60,011 nt of DNA from Phycisphaera sp. (GTDB lineage: Bacteria; Planctomycetota; Phycisphaerae; Phycisphaerales; Zrk34). The notes under the pieces are model-generated. The model was not told the DNA's origin. It saw only the letters and a program-made list of their open reading frames with translations, and made no database searches. The stretch is from positions 1 to 60,011 of the forward strand of contig WGMA01000025.1 in the NCBI GenBank assembly GCA_016125285.1, given 5' to 3'. Below are positions 17,524-26,138 of the stretch, in pieces (within the stretch, counting starts at the first letter, position 1; every line of letters begins with the position of its first letter). A program made the translations under genes and the position numbers.

Positions 17524-17537
17524 TCCTTTCGAAAGGA
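17524..17537. promoter_or_regulatory. 14-bp perfect palindrome over the esterase ribosome-binding site
   Basis: TCCTTTCGAAAGGA is a perfect palindrome ending seven bases before ATG 17544 and containing the AAAGGA Shine-Dalgarno sequence. In RNA it can form a 5-bp hairpin with a UCGA loop that hides the site; in DNA its central CG makes it a possible LacI-type operator. Confidence 0.4.
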
Positions 17538-17543
17538 CACATG

Positions 17544-18668
17544 ATGTTATTCTCCAGCGTTTTTCGGGGATCCCGAGCGTTTTTTGCTGCGCTGACGGTT
17601 TGCGTGATCACCCTGCTGCTGAACGTCTCGCCCGGGCACGCCGCGGACAAGCCGGTCAAGGTGTTCATCCTCGCCGGGCAGTCCAACATGGAGGGCAAGT
17701 CCCGCAACGACCTGTGGAACTACCAGGGCCAGGACGCCAAGACGAAGGACTTTTTCGCGCACCTGCGTGACGGCGACAAGTGGGTCGAGCGCGACGACGT
17801 GTTCATCAAATTCCTCGACCGGCACGGCAACCTGACGCTGGGGTACGGCTCACCCGGCGCGACCGGCGCGGAGTACGAGTTCGGGTACATGTTGGGCGAG
17901 CACTTCGACGAGCCGGTGCTGCTGATCAAGGCCGCGTGGGGCGGGCACTCGCTGTACCAGAAGTTCCGCTCGCCGAGCAATCCGATCACGAAGGATCGCC
18001 TGGACGAAGAGCTGGCCAAGCAGATCGAGAATACCAGGAAGAAGAACGAGAACATGGCCAAGCAGGACGCCGACAAGCCGGAGAACAAGCGGCGGAAGCC
18101 CGCGCCGCTGCCGACCATGCAGGACATCGAGCCGCAGTACGGCGTCTCGTACCGCAACATGATGGCCGAGGTCGAGGACGTCAAAGCGAACTACGCGACG
18201 CTGTTCCCGCAACTCAAGGGCAGGCCGCTGGAGTTCGCGGGGTTCTTCTGGTTCCAGGGATTCAACGACCAGTTCGGCGACTACGCGCCCGACGAGTACA
18301 AGCAGAACATGGAGATGTTCATCAAGGACGTCCGCAAGGATCTCGGCGTGCCGAAGCTGCCGTTCGTCATCGCGGCGATCGGCACGTTCGCGGAGAAGCC
18401 CGAGGTGGCCGAGACGCACAAGGTCTACCAGGCGCAGATGGCGATGAACGCGGTGCCGGAGTTCAAGGGCAACGTCAAGGCGTTCGCCACGCACCCGCTG
18501 GTCGACAAGGCCGCGATGGAACTGTACCCGCACTGGAAGGATAACTTCGAGCATTGGAAGCTGACGGGCAGCGACCGGGCGTACCACTACTTCGGCAGCG
18601 CGATCTGGTACACCCGCATCGGCCACGCGGCCGGTGAGGCCATGATCGAACTCGTGGACCACAAGTAG
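17544..18668 (+). CDS. SGNH-type sialate O-acetylesterase-like carbohydrate esterase (SASA family)
   Basis: The 374-residue exported esterase has a signal peptide (cleavage near GHAADK), then block I FILAGQSNMEG with nucleophile Ser, and WFQGFNDQF, the W-x-Q-G-x-x-D block of the SASA (sialic-acid-specific acetylesterase) family. A lysine-rich helical insertion (about EELAKQIENTRKKNENMAKQ) is unusual. The catalytic His/Asp pair should be near the C-terminus, but I cannot assign it firmly. AAAGGA gives better spacing to ATG 17544 than to ATG 17541. Family members remove O-acetyl groups from sialic acids or other acylated sugars. It is divergent from phoD. Confidence 0.82.
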   Translation: MLFSSVFRGSRAFFAALTVCVITLLLNVSPGHAADKPVKVFILAGQSNMEGKSRNDLWNYQGQDAKTKDFFAHLRDGDKWVERDDVFIKFLDRHGNLTLGYGSPGATGAEYEFGYMLGEHFDEPVLLIKAAWGGHSLYQKFRSPSNPITKDRLDEELAKQIENTRKKNENMAKQDADKPENKRRKPAPLPTMQDIEPQYGVSYRNMMAEVEDVKANYATLFPQLKGRPLEFAGFFWFQGFNDQFGDYAPDEYKQNMEMFIKDVRKDLGVPKLPFVIAAIGTFAEKPEVAETHKVYQAQMAMNAVPEFKGNVKAFATHPLVDKAAMELYPHWKDNFEHWKLTGSDRAYHYFGSAIWYTRIGHAAGEAMIELVDHK

Positions 18669-18723
18669 CGCCATGCTCGCTCGTGGGGCGTGCGGGCCGA
18701 TATACTCGCCCGACGCACCCACC

Positions 18724-20223
18724 ATGAGCGACGCCCACGACACAACCAGCGACCCCACGCCGCCCGCCGACGCTGCGGACACGCCCGGCGCCTCGCCGCA
18801 GAAGGCGACCGACACGGCTGCGCCGAAGCCGAAGTCGTGGCTGCGACGCCGGTGGAAGCGCGTGCTCGGCGTGGCGCTGCTGCTCGGGTTGATCTGCATC
18901 GGCCCCTGGCCCGCGGACAACTCGACGTACGTCGCCAGCGACTACGAAACGTCGACGCTCGCGGCGATCGGCACGCCGACGATCCGGCGCGGCCCCGCGC
19001 GCCTCGGCGTCGCGGAGGTCGACATCACGCCCGACATCGGCCACCCGCTCGCAGGGTTCGGCGGGCGTCGCCCCAAGGCCGCGACGTCGATCCACTCCCA
19101 TTGCTACCTCCGCGCGATGAGCATCACCGTCGACGACCTGACCGTCACCGTGCTCGCCGCCGACATGCTGATGATCAACGCGAAGCTCGCCGCGGCGATC
19201 CTCGATCGCGCGGGCCTCGAGCCGGGCGACGTGTACTTCACCGCGACGCACACGCACAGCGGGCCCGGCGGCTGGGGCGATCACCCGCTCGAGGTGCTGC
19301 TCGACGGCGACTACGACCCGGCGTACTTCGACAAGCTGGCGGGCCTCGCCGCGGACGTCGTCAAGCAGTCGCGCGACCCCGCGGCCGCGACGCCCGTCGA
19401 CGTCGCCACCGTCACCTACCTGCAGGACAAGGCCCAGCGCAACCGCGTCACGCCCGGCGGGCCGACGTTCGACCAGATGTCGATCCTCATGTTCCGCCCG
19501 CACGGCGATGCCGACGCCAAACCCGCCGCGATGCTCGCCACGTACGGCCCGCACGCGACGGTCTGCGGCCAGTTCTCCCACGCCGTCAGCGCCGACTACC
19601 CCGGCGGCCTCGTCGACACGCTCAAGGCGCGCACCGGCGCGGGCATGGTGATGTTCGCCGCGGGCGCGGTCGGCGACGCGACCGCCAACCGCCCCAAGGC
19701 CGACACACCGGAGCAGCGCGCCGACGAGCTCGGCAGACTGCTCGGCGACCACATCGCCGACCAGATCACACACCCGCGCTGGCAGAGCGAGATCACGCTG
19801 GGCAACTGGCGCATCGGCGTCGACCTGCCCTCGCTGCGTGTGCCGGTCACCCGGTCGCTGCGCCTCAGCCCGGTGTGCACCAACTGGATCGCCGACCGAC
19901 ATACGCACCTGCACGCGCTGCGCATCGGCGACGCGGTGCTGACGGCGATGCCGGGCGACGTGGCCGGGTCGATCGCCCAGCCGCTGGCCGACCACGCGGC
20001 GCAGCACGGCGTGACCTCCATCCTCACCAGCTTCAACGGCGACTACCGCGGCTACATCATCGCCGCGGACGTGTTCAACTCGACCAGCCACTACGAGACC
20101 CGCACGATGAACTTCTACGGCCCGCAGATGGGGCCTTACATGCTGTCACTCGCGGAGCGGTTGACCGATGGGCTGACCGCGAAATCTGGCGTTTCGGGTG
20201 GCACTGACAAGGGAGAGCAGTGA
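18724..20223 (+). CDS. Membrane-anchored neutral/alkaline ceramidase-like hydrolase
   Basis: The protein (499 residues from ATG 18724; a less likely ATG lies at 18673) has a Pro/Ala-rich cytoplasmic N-terminus, one membrane anchor (VLGVALLLGLICIGPW), and a domain of the neutral/alkaline non-lysosomal ceramidase family. Visible motifs are GVAEVDITPDIGHPLAGFGG at the domain start, the zinc-site TATHTHSGPGG, and GAVGDATAN, where ceramidases carry their catalytic Ser region. Bacterial homologues of this N-terminal domain are widespread in planctomycetes and mostly uncharacterised, so amide hydrolysis is expected but the lipid substrate is not established. The last codons (GGTDKGEQ) lie inside an inverted repeat that continues into the spacer. 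Confidence 0.78.
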   Translation: MSDAHDTTSDPTPPADAADTPGASPQKATDTAAPKPKSWLRRRWKRVLGVALLLGLICIGPWPADNSTYVASDYETSTLAAIGTPTIRRGPARLGVAEVDITPDIGHPLAGFGGRRPKAATSIHSHCYLRAMSITVDDLTVTVLAADMLMINAKLAAAILDRAGLEPGDVYFTATHTHSGPGGWGDHPLEVLLDGDYDPAYFDKLAGLAADVVKQSRDPAAATPVDVATVTYLQDKAQRNRVTPGGPTFDQMSILMFRPHGDADAKPAAMLATYGPHATVCGQFSHAVSADYPGGLVDTLKARTGAGMVMFAAGAVGDATANRPKADTPEQRADELGRLLGDHIADQITHPRWQSEITLGNWRIGVDLPSLRVPVTRSLRLSPVCTNWIADRHTHLHALRIGDAVLTAMPGDVAGSIAQPLADHAAQHGVTSILTSFNGDYRGYIIAADVFNSTSHYETRTMNFYGPQMGPYMLSLAERLTDGLTAKSGVSGGTDKGEQ

Positions 20224-20296
20224 GCTTGTCAGTGGCGGAGGCGTAAGGAGTTTCGACCATCGGCAAGCTCGCGGACTCGCTTGTCAGTGCCACACC
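20197..20296. repeat. Intergenic inverted repeat with GTGGCACTGACAAG ends
   Basis: GTGGCACTGACAAG (20198-20211) is repeated in exact inverse at 20280-20293, with a third degenerate inverse copy, CTTGTCAGTGGC, starting near 20225. The left arm codes for the ceramidase C-terminus and provides its stop, and the right arm ends 25 nt before the MFS start. The layout differs from the heptamer elements found elsewhere in the window. Confidence 0.75.
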
Positions 20297-20320
20297 GGCG
20301 AGCGTGCTAAGATTCGGCCC

Positions 20321-21694
20321 ATGCGTTTTGGCTTCGGCTGGCTCCGTCTGCACTACCTGCTGCTGTTCGCGGTGGTCGGCGCGTATCTGCCTTACATGCC
20401 GGTGTACCTCAACGAGCTGGGCATGAGCGACTGGCAGATCGGGTGGGTCAGCGGCGTGTACGGGCTGTCGGTGATCCTGATGCCTGCCGTGATCGCGTAC
20501 CTCGCCGATCGCCACGCCTCCAACAAGGTACTCATCGGCGTCGGCTACGCGCTCGCGGCGGCGGGGCTCACGGCCATCGCACTCGTGAGCTTCGACGCGC
20601 AGTCGCACGCCGCGGAGGTCGTGGCCGGGGTTGACGCCGCGGCCGGCAAGACGCACCTGTTCATCGTGCTGCTGACGCTGTCGCTGCTGTTCAGCATGGC
20701 GTACACGCCGATGTTCTCGCAGCTCGACGGCCTGACGTTCGGCACGCTCGCCGACGCCGAGACCGCGGGCGTCGATCCGCCGCGCTACCACCGCCTGCGA
20801 CTGTGGGGCAGTTGGGGATTCATGCTGCCCGCCGTGGCGCTGTACCTGCTGATGCAGTTCACCGAGGCGACGAGCGTGTGGGCGATCGTCACCGCCGCGG
20901 CGTGCGCCGCCGTCGCCGCGCTCACCGCGCCCGCCCTGCCGAACACGGGTCGCGCACGCCCCGACGAAACCACCGCTGCAAGCGATGTTGACCGCGCCGA
21001 GCCCGATGACAGCCCGACCAACGACGAACCCGCGCCGTCCCGCCGCGTCATGCCCTCCACCGAGGCCTGGCGCGTCATGTCCCGCGGCCCGGTCGTCCAC
21101 CTCGTCGTCCCCCTCATCATGCTCTTCCTCGCCATCAGCATCTTCTACTCGTTCTACTCCCGCCAGCTCCAGCACCTCGACATCGACCGCAAGTGGATCG
21201 GCCTGATCGTCAACATCGGCGTCCTCTGCGAGGTGCTGCTGATCATGAAGGCCGACGTCCTGCTCAACCGCCTCGGCCTCCGCGGCGTGCTCATCCTCGG
21301 CGCGGCCGGCATGGTCCTCCGCCTCGGCCTGCTCGCCGTCGTGCCCACCGTCCCCGTCGCGATCGCCACGCAGGTCCTGCACGCGCCGATCGTCCTGGCG
21401 CTGTACTTCATTCCGCCGATGTACCTGAACCTCAAGGCCGCGCCCGCATTCCGCAACTCCATGCAGGGCCTCTACGGCATGCTCTGCTTCGGCCTCGCCC
21501 GGTTCATCGGCTCCATCGCCGGCGGGTACTTCGCCACCCTCTCCCTCGAAGCCGCGATGGCCTTCGGCGCCACGCTCGCCCTCGTCGCCACCGCCTGGCT
21601 CATCGTCGCCTTCCGCGACGACGACGCCTGCGACAAGGTCCGCGCCCAGCACGCCAAACCCAAACCGCGCGCGACGACGACGCTCGATGCGTGA
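20321..21694 (+). CDS. MFS transporter (nucleoside/sugar symporter-like)
   Basis: The 457-residue product has 12 predicted membrane segments and a large charged cytoplasmic loop after helix 6 (about residues 210-250, rich in Asp/Glu/Pro). The first helices (YLLLFAVVGAYLPYMPVYL, then WQIGWVSGVYGL) resemble the MFS_1-like group that includes bacterial nucleoside and lactose/H+ symporters. ATG 20321 is chosen because the hydrophobic helix begins ten residues later; the longer open frame upstream is repeat sequence. The substrate is not recognisable. It lies downstream of glycan-active hydrolases and upstream of UDP-HexNAc pyrophosphorylase, so a sugar or nucleoside ligand is plausible. Confidence 0.8.
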   Translation: MRFGFGWLRLHYLLLFAVVGAYLPYMPVYLNELGMSDWQIGWVSGVYGLSVILMPAVIAYLADRHASNKVLIGVGYALAAAGLTAIALVSFDAQSHAAEVVAGVDAAAGKTHLFIVLLTLSLLFSMAYTPMFSQLDGLTFGTLADAETAGVDPPRYHRLRLWGSWGFMLPAVALYLLMQFTEATSVWAIVTAAACAAVAALTAPALPNTGRARPDETTAASDVDRAEPDDSPTNDEPAPSRRVMPSTEAWRVMSRGPVVHLVVPLIMLFLAISIFYSFYSRQLQHLDIDRKWIGLIVNIGVLCEVLLIMKADVLLNRLGLRGVLILGAAGMVLRLGLLAVVPTVPVAIATQVLHAPIVLALYFIPPMYLNLKAAPAFRNSMQGLYGMLCFGLARFIGSIAGGYFATLSLEAAMAFGATLALVATAWLIVAFRDDDACDKVRAQHAKPKPRATTTLDA

Positions 21695-21731
21695 GGTCAT
21701 TTGGTGATTTGGCGAAGTGGTGATCTGGTGA
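21692..21731 (+). repeat. One-armed tandem octamer array (TTTGGTGA word)
   Basis: Four 8-bp units ending in GGTGA or GGCGA (TTTGGTGA at 21700-21707 and onward to 21731), preceded by a degenerate unit, lie directly after the MFS stop. No complementary arm follows. It resembles half of the two-armed elements elsewhere but has period 8. Confidence 0.6.
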
Positions 21732-21817
21732 TGTTGTTCACGCAATTCCCATCCGCCCCGGTTGACAAGTTCGCCGCACTTCTCTTCACTGCGTGTCTAA
21801 CCGATGGGAGCTTACGC

Positions 21818-23248
21818 ATGAGTCCGACCGAACTGGCCAGTCGTTACGAACAAGTCCGCGAGACGCTCGAATCTCATAACCAGCAGCACGTGCTGACGTT
21901 CTACGAAGAGCTGGACGACGCGGGCAAGGCGGCGCTGCTCGATCAGATCGACGCGCAGGACTGGGCGGCGCTGGCGGACCTCGTGCAGCAGTACGTCGTG
22001 CGCGAGCCCGACATCAAGCTCCCCGCGAGCATCGAGCCCGCGCCGTATTACCCCGCCGAGCCGACCGCCGAGTTGAAGACGAAGTACGACGAGGCGCGGG
22101 CGCTCGGCGAGCAGATGATCCGCGACGGCAAGGTCGCGGCGTTCACTGTGGCCGGGGGCCAGGGCACGCGGCTCGGCTGGGACGGGCCCAAGGGCACGTT
22201 CCCCGCCTCGCCCATCGAGAACAAGACGCTGTTCCAGCTGTTCGCCGAGTCGATCATCAAGGTGCGCACGAAGTACGACGCGGACGTGCGCTGGTACATC
22301 ATGACCAGCCCTATTAACGATGCGCCGACGCGGGCGTTCTTCGCCGAGCACGACAACTTCGGCCTGCCCGCCGAGGCCGTGACGTTCTTCCCGCAGGGCA
22401 CCGTGCCGTCGTTCTCGACCGACGGCGGGGCGCTGCTGGCGGACAAGGGCACGCTGGCGACGAACCCCGACGGGCACGGCGGGTCGCTGCTGGCGCTGTT
22501 CAAGAGCGGCGCGATCGATGACATGGCGTCGCGCGGCGTCGAGCAGATCAGCTACTTCCAGGTCGACAACCCGCTCGTCCGCTGCGTCGATCCGCTGTTC
22601 ATCGGCCTGCACGCGCTCGACGGCGCCGAGATGTCCAGCAAGATGGTCCAGAAGGCCAACGCCGCGGAGAAGGTCGGCGTGTTCGCCGACGTCGACGGCA
22701 AGATCAGCGTCATCGAGTACTCCGATCTGCCCGACGAACTGGCCAACGCGACGAACGCCGACGGGTCGCTGAAGTTCAACGGCGGGTCGATCGCGATCCA
22801 CGTGATCGCGTTGAACTTCGTTCGCAAGCTCAACGCCGGGGCGTTCGGGCTGCCGTGGCACCGCGCCATTAAGAAGGTGCCGCACGTGGACCTGGCGACG
22901 GGCGCGGCGGTCGAGCCGGGCGCGCCGAACGCGGTCAAACTGGAGACGTTCGTTTTCGACGCGTTGCCGCTGTGTGAAAAAAGCATTGTGCTGGAGACAA
23001 TCCGCGCCGACGAGTTCGGCCCGATCAAGAACGCCGAGGGCAGCGACTCGGCGGCGACGAGCAAGGCGTTACAGACAGATCGTGCGGCCCGCTGGCTGGA
23101 ATCACGCGGATGCCGCGTCGCGCGTGACGCGTCCGGTAACGTCGAGGCGGCGATCGAGATCAGTCCGCTGACGGCCGTGGAGCCGACAGATCTCGACAAC
23201 GACAGCGTCCCGCAGCGTGTTAACCCCGGCGAACGGGTGAGCCTGTAA
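21818..23248 (+). CDS. UDP-N-acetylhexosamine pyrophosphorylase, eukaryote-type UDPGP family
   Basis: The 476-residue enzyme should make UDP-GlcNAc (or UDP-GalNAc) and PPi from UTP and the sugar-1-phosphate. Motifs match the eukaryote-type UAP/AGX family rather than bacterial GlmU: the nucleotide-binding VAGGQGTRLGWDGPKG (about residues 110-125), KTLFQLFAE, FPQGTVPSF, the very characteristic QVDNPLV, and SKMVQKANAAEKVGVF. There is no C-terminal acyltransferase repeat, unlike GlmU. ATG 21818 is preferred because GGGAG lies seven bases before it and a UAP-like helical N-terminus follows. The protein would connect amino-sugar salvage by nagA/nagB to UDP-sugar synthesis, although it has its own transcription unit. 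Confidence 0.85.
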   Translation: MSPTELASRYEQVRETLESHNQQHVLTFYEELDDAGKAALLDQIDAQDWAALADLVQQYVVREPDIKLPASIEPAPYYPAEPTAELKTKYDEARALGEQMIRDGKVAAFTVAGGQGTRLGWDGPKGTFPASPIENKTLFQLFAESIIKVRTKYDADVRWYIMTSPINDAPTRAFFAEHDNFGLPAEAVTFFPQGTVPSFSTDGGALLADKGTLATNPDGHGGSLLALFKSGAIDDMASRGVEQISYFQVDNPLVRCVDPLFIGLHALDGAEMSSKMVQKANAAEKVGVFADVDGKISVIEYSDLPDELANATNADGSLKFNGGSIAIHVIALNFVRKLNAGAFGLPWHRAIKKVPHVDLATGAAVEPGAPNAVKLETFVFDALPLCEKSIVLETIRADEFGPIKNAEGSDSAATSKALQTDRAARWLESRGCRVARDASGNVEAAIEISPLTAVEPTDLDNDSVPQRVNPGERVSL

Positions 23249-23458
23249 CAAACCCTCTGCAGTCATCTTACGTCAGCTAACCCCCTCCTTGTCGAGTGTC
23301 TTGCGCCAATTTCATCTACGACTCACGCTTCCTAACGAAGGTCTCATCGCGAGCTAACAAACGGTGCCGACGATGAGTCTGAACCCGGTCATCAAACGTT
23401 GGTGACTGGGTATTCGTTTAAGTGGGTCAGATGGGTTTTACGCAAGGAGACACACGCA

Positions 23459-24853
23459 ATGAACCCCCGTACTCGATTGGATCGATGGAGCGTGTTCGCA
23501 GCGCTGGTGGTGGCGATGATCGGATCGCTGGGACCGGTTCGTGCTGCCGAACAGGACAAGGACATGGACGCCATGGTGAAGGAGCTTCAGGCTCTGAAGG
23601 CCAAGGTGGCCAATCTGGAAGCCAAGAGCAACGACTCGTGGCTGACCGAGCGTCGCGCCGAGGAAGTCAAGACCCTCGTGCACGAGGTTCTGGCGGACGC
23701 CGACACGCGTGCCAGCCTCGCCGGCGAGGGCATGACGGCCGGCTGGAAGAAGCACTTCTTCCTGGCCAGCGAAGACGGCAAGTTCATGATGGAGCTCGGC
23801 GGCCAGCTGCAGTTCCGCTACCTGGCGAACTTCAACCAGAAGGACGGCGTGTCGGGTCACAGCGACGACGACGAGGACCAGGGCTTCCAGTTCCGTCGCA
23901 TGAAGCTGAAGGTCAAGGGTCACGTCGAGGCCGGCCGCAAGTGGGACTACGAGCTCGTGCTCGCCGGCGACCGTGGTGACGGCGTGGTCGAGGTCGAGGA
24001 CGCGGTCATCGAGACGAAGATCGCCGACGGCCTGAAGATCAAGTTCGGTAAGTTCAAGCTGCCGTTCCTCCGCGAAGAGCTGACCAGCTCCTCGGCGCAG
24101 CTGGGCGTGGACCGCAACGTGTCGACCGAGTACTTCACGCTGGACCGCTCGGAGCAGATCGAAGTGATCTACGAGCCGATGGACGCGGTGAAGCTGATGC
24201 TGTCGATCAACGACGGTGGCGACGAGGAGTTCTCGACGATCGGTTCTGACCCGGTCGAGTTCGCGATCACCGGTCGCGCCGATGTGAAGCTGGCCGGCGA
24301 GTGGGGCCAGATGAAGGACTACGCGGCTTGGGACGGCGAGCCCTTCGGTGCGTTCGTCGGCGCCGCCTTCCACTACCAGATCGGTGACGGCAAGAACGCC
24401 GCCAACAGCTCGATCTCCGTGGCCGACGTGTTCAGCTGGACGGTGGACGGCTCGATCGAGACCAACGGCTTCAGCTTCGACGCCGCCGGTATGGGCGTGC
24501 ACGTCAACTACGACGACGACATCGCCGCCGACGACCGTGACGTCTACGGTCTGAAGCTGCAGGGCGCGTACTTCGTGATCCCCAACAAGCTGCAGCCCTA
24601 CGTCCGCTTCGACTGGATCAGCGAGGACACCGACTCCAGCGACGCGAAGTTCCTGACGTTCGGTGGCAACTACTACTTCGACAAGCACAACGCCAAGTTC
24701 ACGATGGACCTGGTGTGGTGGCTTGACGGTGAGCTGCCCGCGGGCAACCCGGTCGGCAACGGCGCGACCAGCGACGGTCTGGGCTTCAGCTCGGGCGACC
24801 CGCACGCCGAGGACAGCCTCGTGCTGCGTGCCCAGTTCCAGCTGCTGTTCTAA
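23459..24853 (+). CDS. Phosphate-selective porin O/P-type outer-membrane porin
   Basis: The 464-residue protein has a signal peptide (cleavage at VRAAEQ), a short N-terminal coiled coil (MVKELQALKAKVANLEAK) typical of planctomycete and other PVC porins, and an anionic beta-barrel region with alternating strands (GGQLQFRYLANF, FQFRRMKLKVKGHVEAG, FGKFKLPFLREEL) ending in phenylalanine (LRAQFQLLF). These match the porin O/P family. AAGGAG before ATG 23459 and a 210-nt relatively AT-rich leader suggest strong expression. The Asp-rich loops do not resemble a phosphate-binding arginine ladder, so solute choice is unknown. A strong terminator follows. Confidence 0.85.
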   Translation: MNPRTRLDRWSVFAALVVAMIGSLGPVRAAEQDKDMDAMVKELQALKAKVANLEAKSNDSWLTERRAEEVKTLVHEVLADADTRASLAGEGMTAGWKKHFFLASEDGKFMMELGGQLQFRYLANFNQKDGVSGHSDDDEDQGFQFRRMKLKVKGHVEAGRKWDYELVLAGDRGDGVVEVEDAVIETKIADGLKIKFGKFKLPFLREELTSSSAQLGVDRNVSTEYFTLDRSEQIEVIYEPMDAVKLMLSINDGGDEEFSTIGSDPVEFAITGRADVKLAGEWGQMKDYAAWDGEPFGAFVGAAFHYQIGDGKNAANSSISVADVFSWTVDGSIETNGFSFDAAGMGVHVNYDDDIAADDRDVYGLKLQGAYFVIPNKLQPYVRFDWISEDTDSSDAKFLTFGGNYYFDKHNAKFTMDLVWWLDGELPAGNPVGNGATSDGLGFSSGDPHAEDSLVLRAQFQLLF

Positions 24854-24903
24854 AGCCGCGAGAATTTAAACCGGACACCTCGAAGGTCGAGGTGACCGTC
24901 TCC

Positions 24904-24938
24904 AGCGACCCGGTCTCCACCCGCCGGGTCGCTTTTTT
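24904..24938 (+). terminator. Intrinsic terminator of the porin gene
   Basis: A perfect 10-bp stem (AGCGACCCGG 24904-24913 with CCGGGTCGCT 24924-24933) has a 10-nt loop and is followed by six T. It lies 50 nt after the porin stop. Confidence 0.9.
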
Positions 24939-24976
24939 GCGCGCATGTTATTCGCGGTGTGACGGCGAGGCGTGAG

Positions 24977-26092
24977 TTATTTGTCGAGGTACAGCGGCAG
25001 GACGCGCTCGGCGAGGCGGGCGAGGTGCTTGGGGCCGCGGCGCATCGCGTCGTCGGCCGGCACGTTGAGGTCGGGGCCGGTGACGGCGTGGTAGGCGCGC
25101 AGGCCGTGGTCGAGCGTGCGTTCGACGTCATCGCCGGTGCATCCGACCAGCGCGATCGTCGGCACGCCGTGCTTCGCCGCGGCGGTCGCCACGCCGAGGC
25201 ACGTCTTGCCCTGCACGGACTGGCCGTCGAGCCGACCCTCGCCGGTGATGACCAGATCGGCGCCGCGCACGCGCTCGTCGAAGCGCACGGCGTCGAGCAC
25301 GAGGTCGATGCCACGCTCCAGGCGCGCGCCGCAGAACGCCACGAGCCCGAATCCGAGTCCGCCGGCCGCGCCCATGCCCGGCGCGTCGGCGTCGACGTCC
25401 GGCAGCAGGGACGCGAGGTGCGCCAGGCCGGCGTCGAGCTGCGCGACCTGCGCCGGCGTCGCGCCCTTCTGCGGGCCGTACACCGCGGCAGCGCCGTTGG
25501 GGCCGCACAGCGGGTTGGTCACGTCGCAGGCGACGACGATCGCGACGTTGCGCAGGCGCGCGTCGCGTGAGAGCAGCAGCACGGCGCCGACGTCGGCGAG
25601 CTGCCCGCCGGTCATCGGGGGCTCGACGCCGGTGAACGTCACGCCCAGCGCCTGCGCCATGCCCGCGCCGCCGTCGGTCGTGGCGCTGCCGCCGATGCCG
25701 ACGATGATGCGAGCGACCTCCGCGTCGAGCGCCGCCTCGATGAGCTGGCCGACGCCGAACGTCGTGGTCCGCGCCGGGTCGCGCCGCTTGCGCGGCACCA
25801 GCGCCAGCCCCGCCGCGGCGGCCATCTCGATCACCGCCGTGGTCTTGTCACCGAGCAACCCCCACGCCGCCTCGACCGGCTCGCCGAGCGGCCCGATCAC
25901 CACCTCGCGTTTCAGTTCGCCGCCCGTCGCTTCGACCATCGCCTCGACGGTGCCCTCGCCGCCGTCGGCGACCGGGCAGAGATCGATCTCGACGTCGACG
26001 CCGAGCCGCTCGATCCCGCGCGCGATCGCCGCCGCCGCATCGGCCGCGGTCATGGATTCTTTGAAACTGTCGGGGGCAATGAGGAGCTTCAT
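24977..26092 (-). CDS. Glycerate kinase (GarK/GlxK family)
   Basis: The 371-residue kinase phosphorylates D-glycerate, in this family usually to 2-phosphoglycerate. The family signatures are all present: N-terminal APDSFKESMTA, PVADGGEGT, VGIGGSATTDGGAGMA (nucleotide/substrate loop), CDVTNPLCG, and GEGRLDGQS near the C-terminus. Length equals the family norm. It is followed on the minus strand, 46 nt upstream, by the tandem-ACT gene, so the two may be co-transcribed. Together with the ACT protein this could indicate serine/glycine or glyoxylate-linked metabolism, but that link is inference. Confidence 0.92.
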   Translation of the reverse strand: MKLLIAPDSFKESMTAADAAAAIARGIERLGVDVEIDLCPVADGGEGTVEAMVEATGGELKREVVIGPLGEPVEAAWGLLGDKTTAVIEMAAAAGLALVPRKRRDPARTTTFGVGQLIEAALDAEVARIIVGIGGSATTDGGAGMAQALGVTFTGVEPPMTGGQLADVGAVLLLSRDARLRNVAIVVACDVTNPLCGPNGAAAVYGPQKGATPAQVAQLDAGLAHLASLLPDVDADAPGMGAAGGLGFGLVAFCGARLERGIDLVLDAVRFDERVRGADLVITGEGRLDGQSVQGKTCLGVATAAAKHGVPTIALVGCTGDDVERTLDHGLRAYHAVTGPDLNVPADDAMRRGPKHLARLAERVLPLYLDK

Positions 26093-26138
26093 GGGTCGTC
26101 GGTGCGACGCGCTTAAGCGAGTCGCACCGTCACTTCAG

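Noticed and set aside
12514-18668. Complete sialic acid catabolic pathway
   Set aside because: There is a SASA-type esterase, a sialidase-like propeller, nagA and nagB, but no nanA lyase, nanK kinase or nanE epimerase in the window, so only a partial link to amino-sugar use can be claimed.
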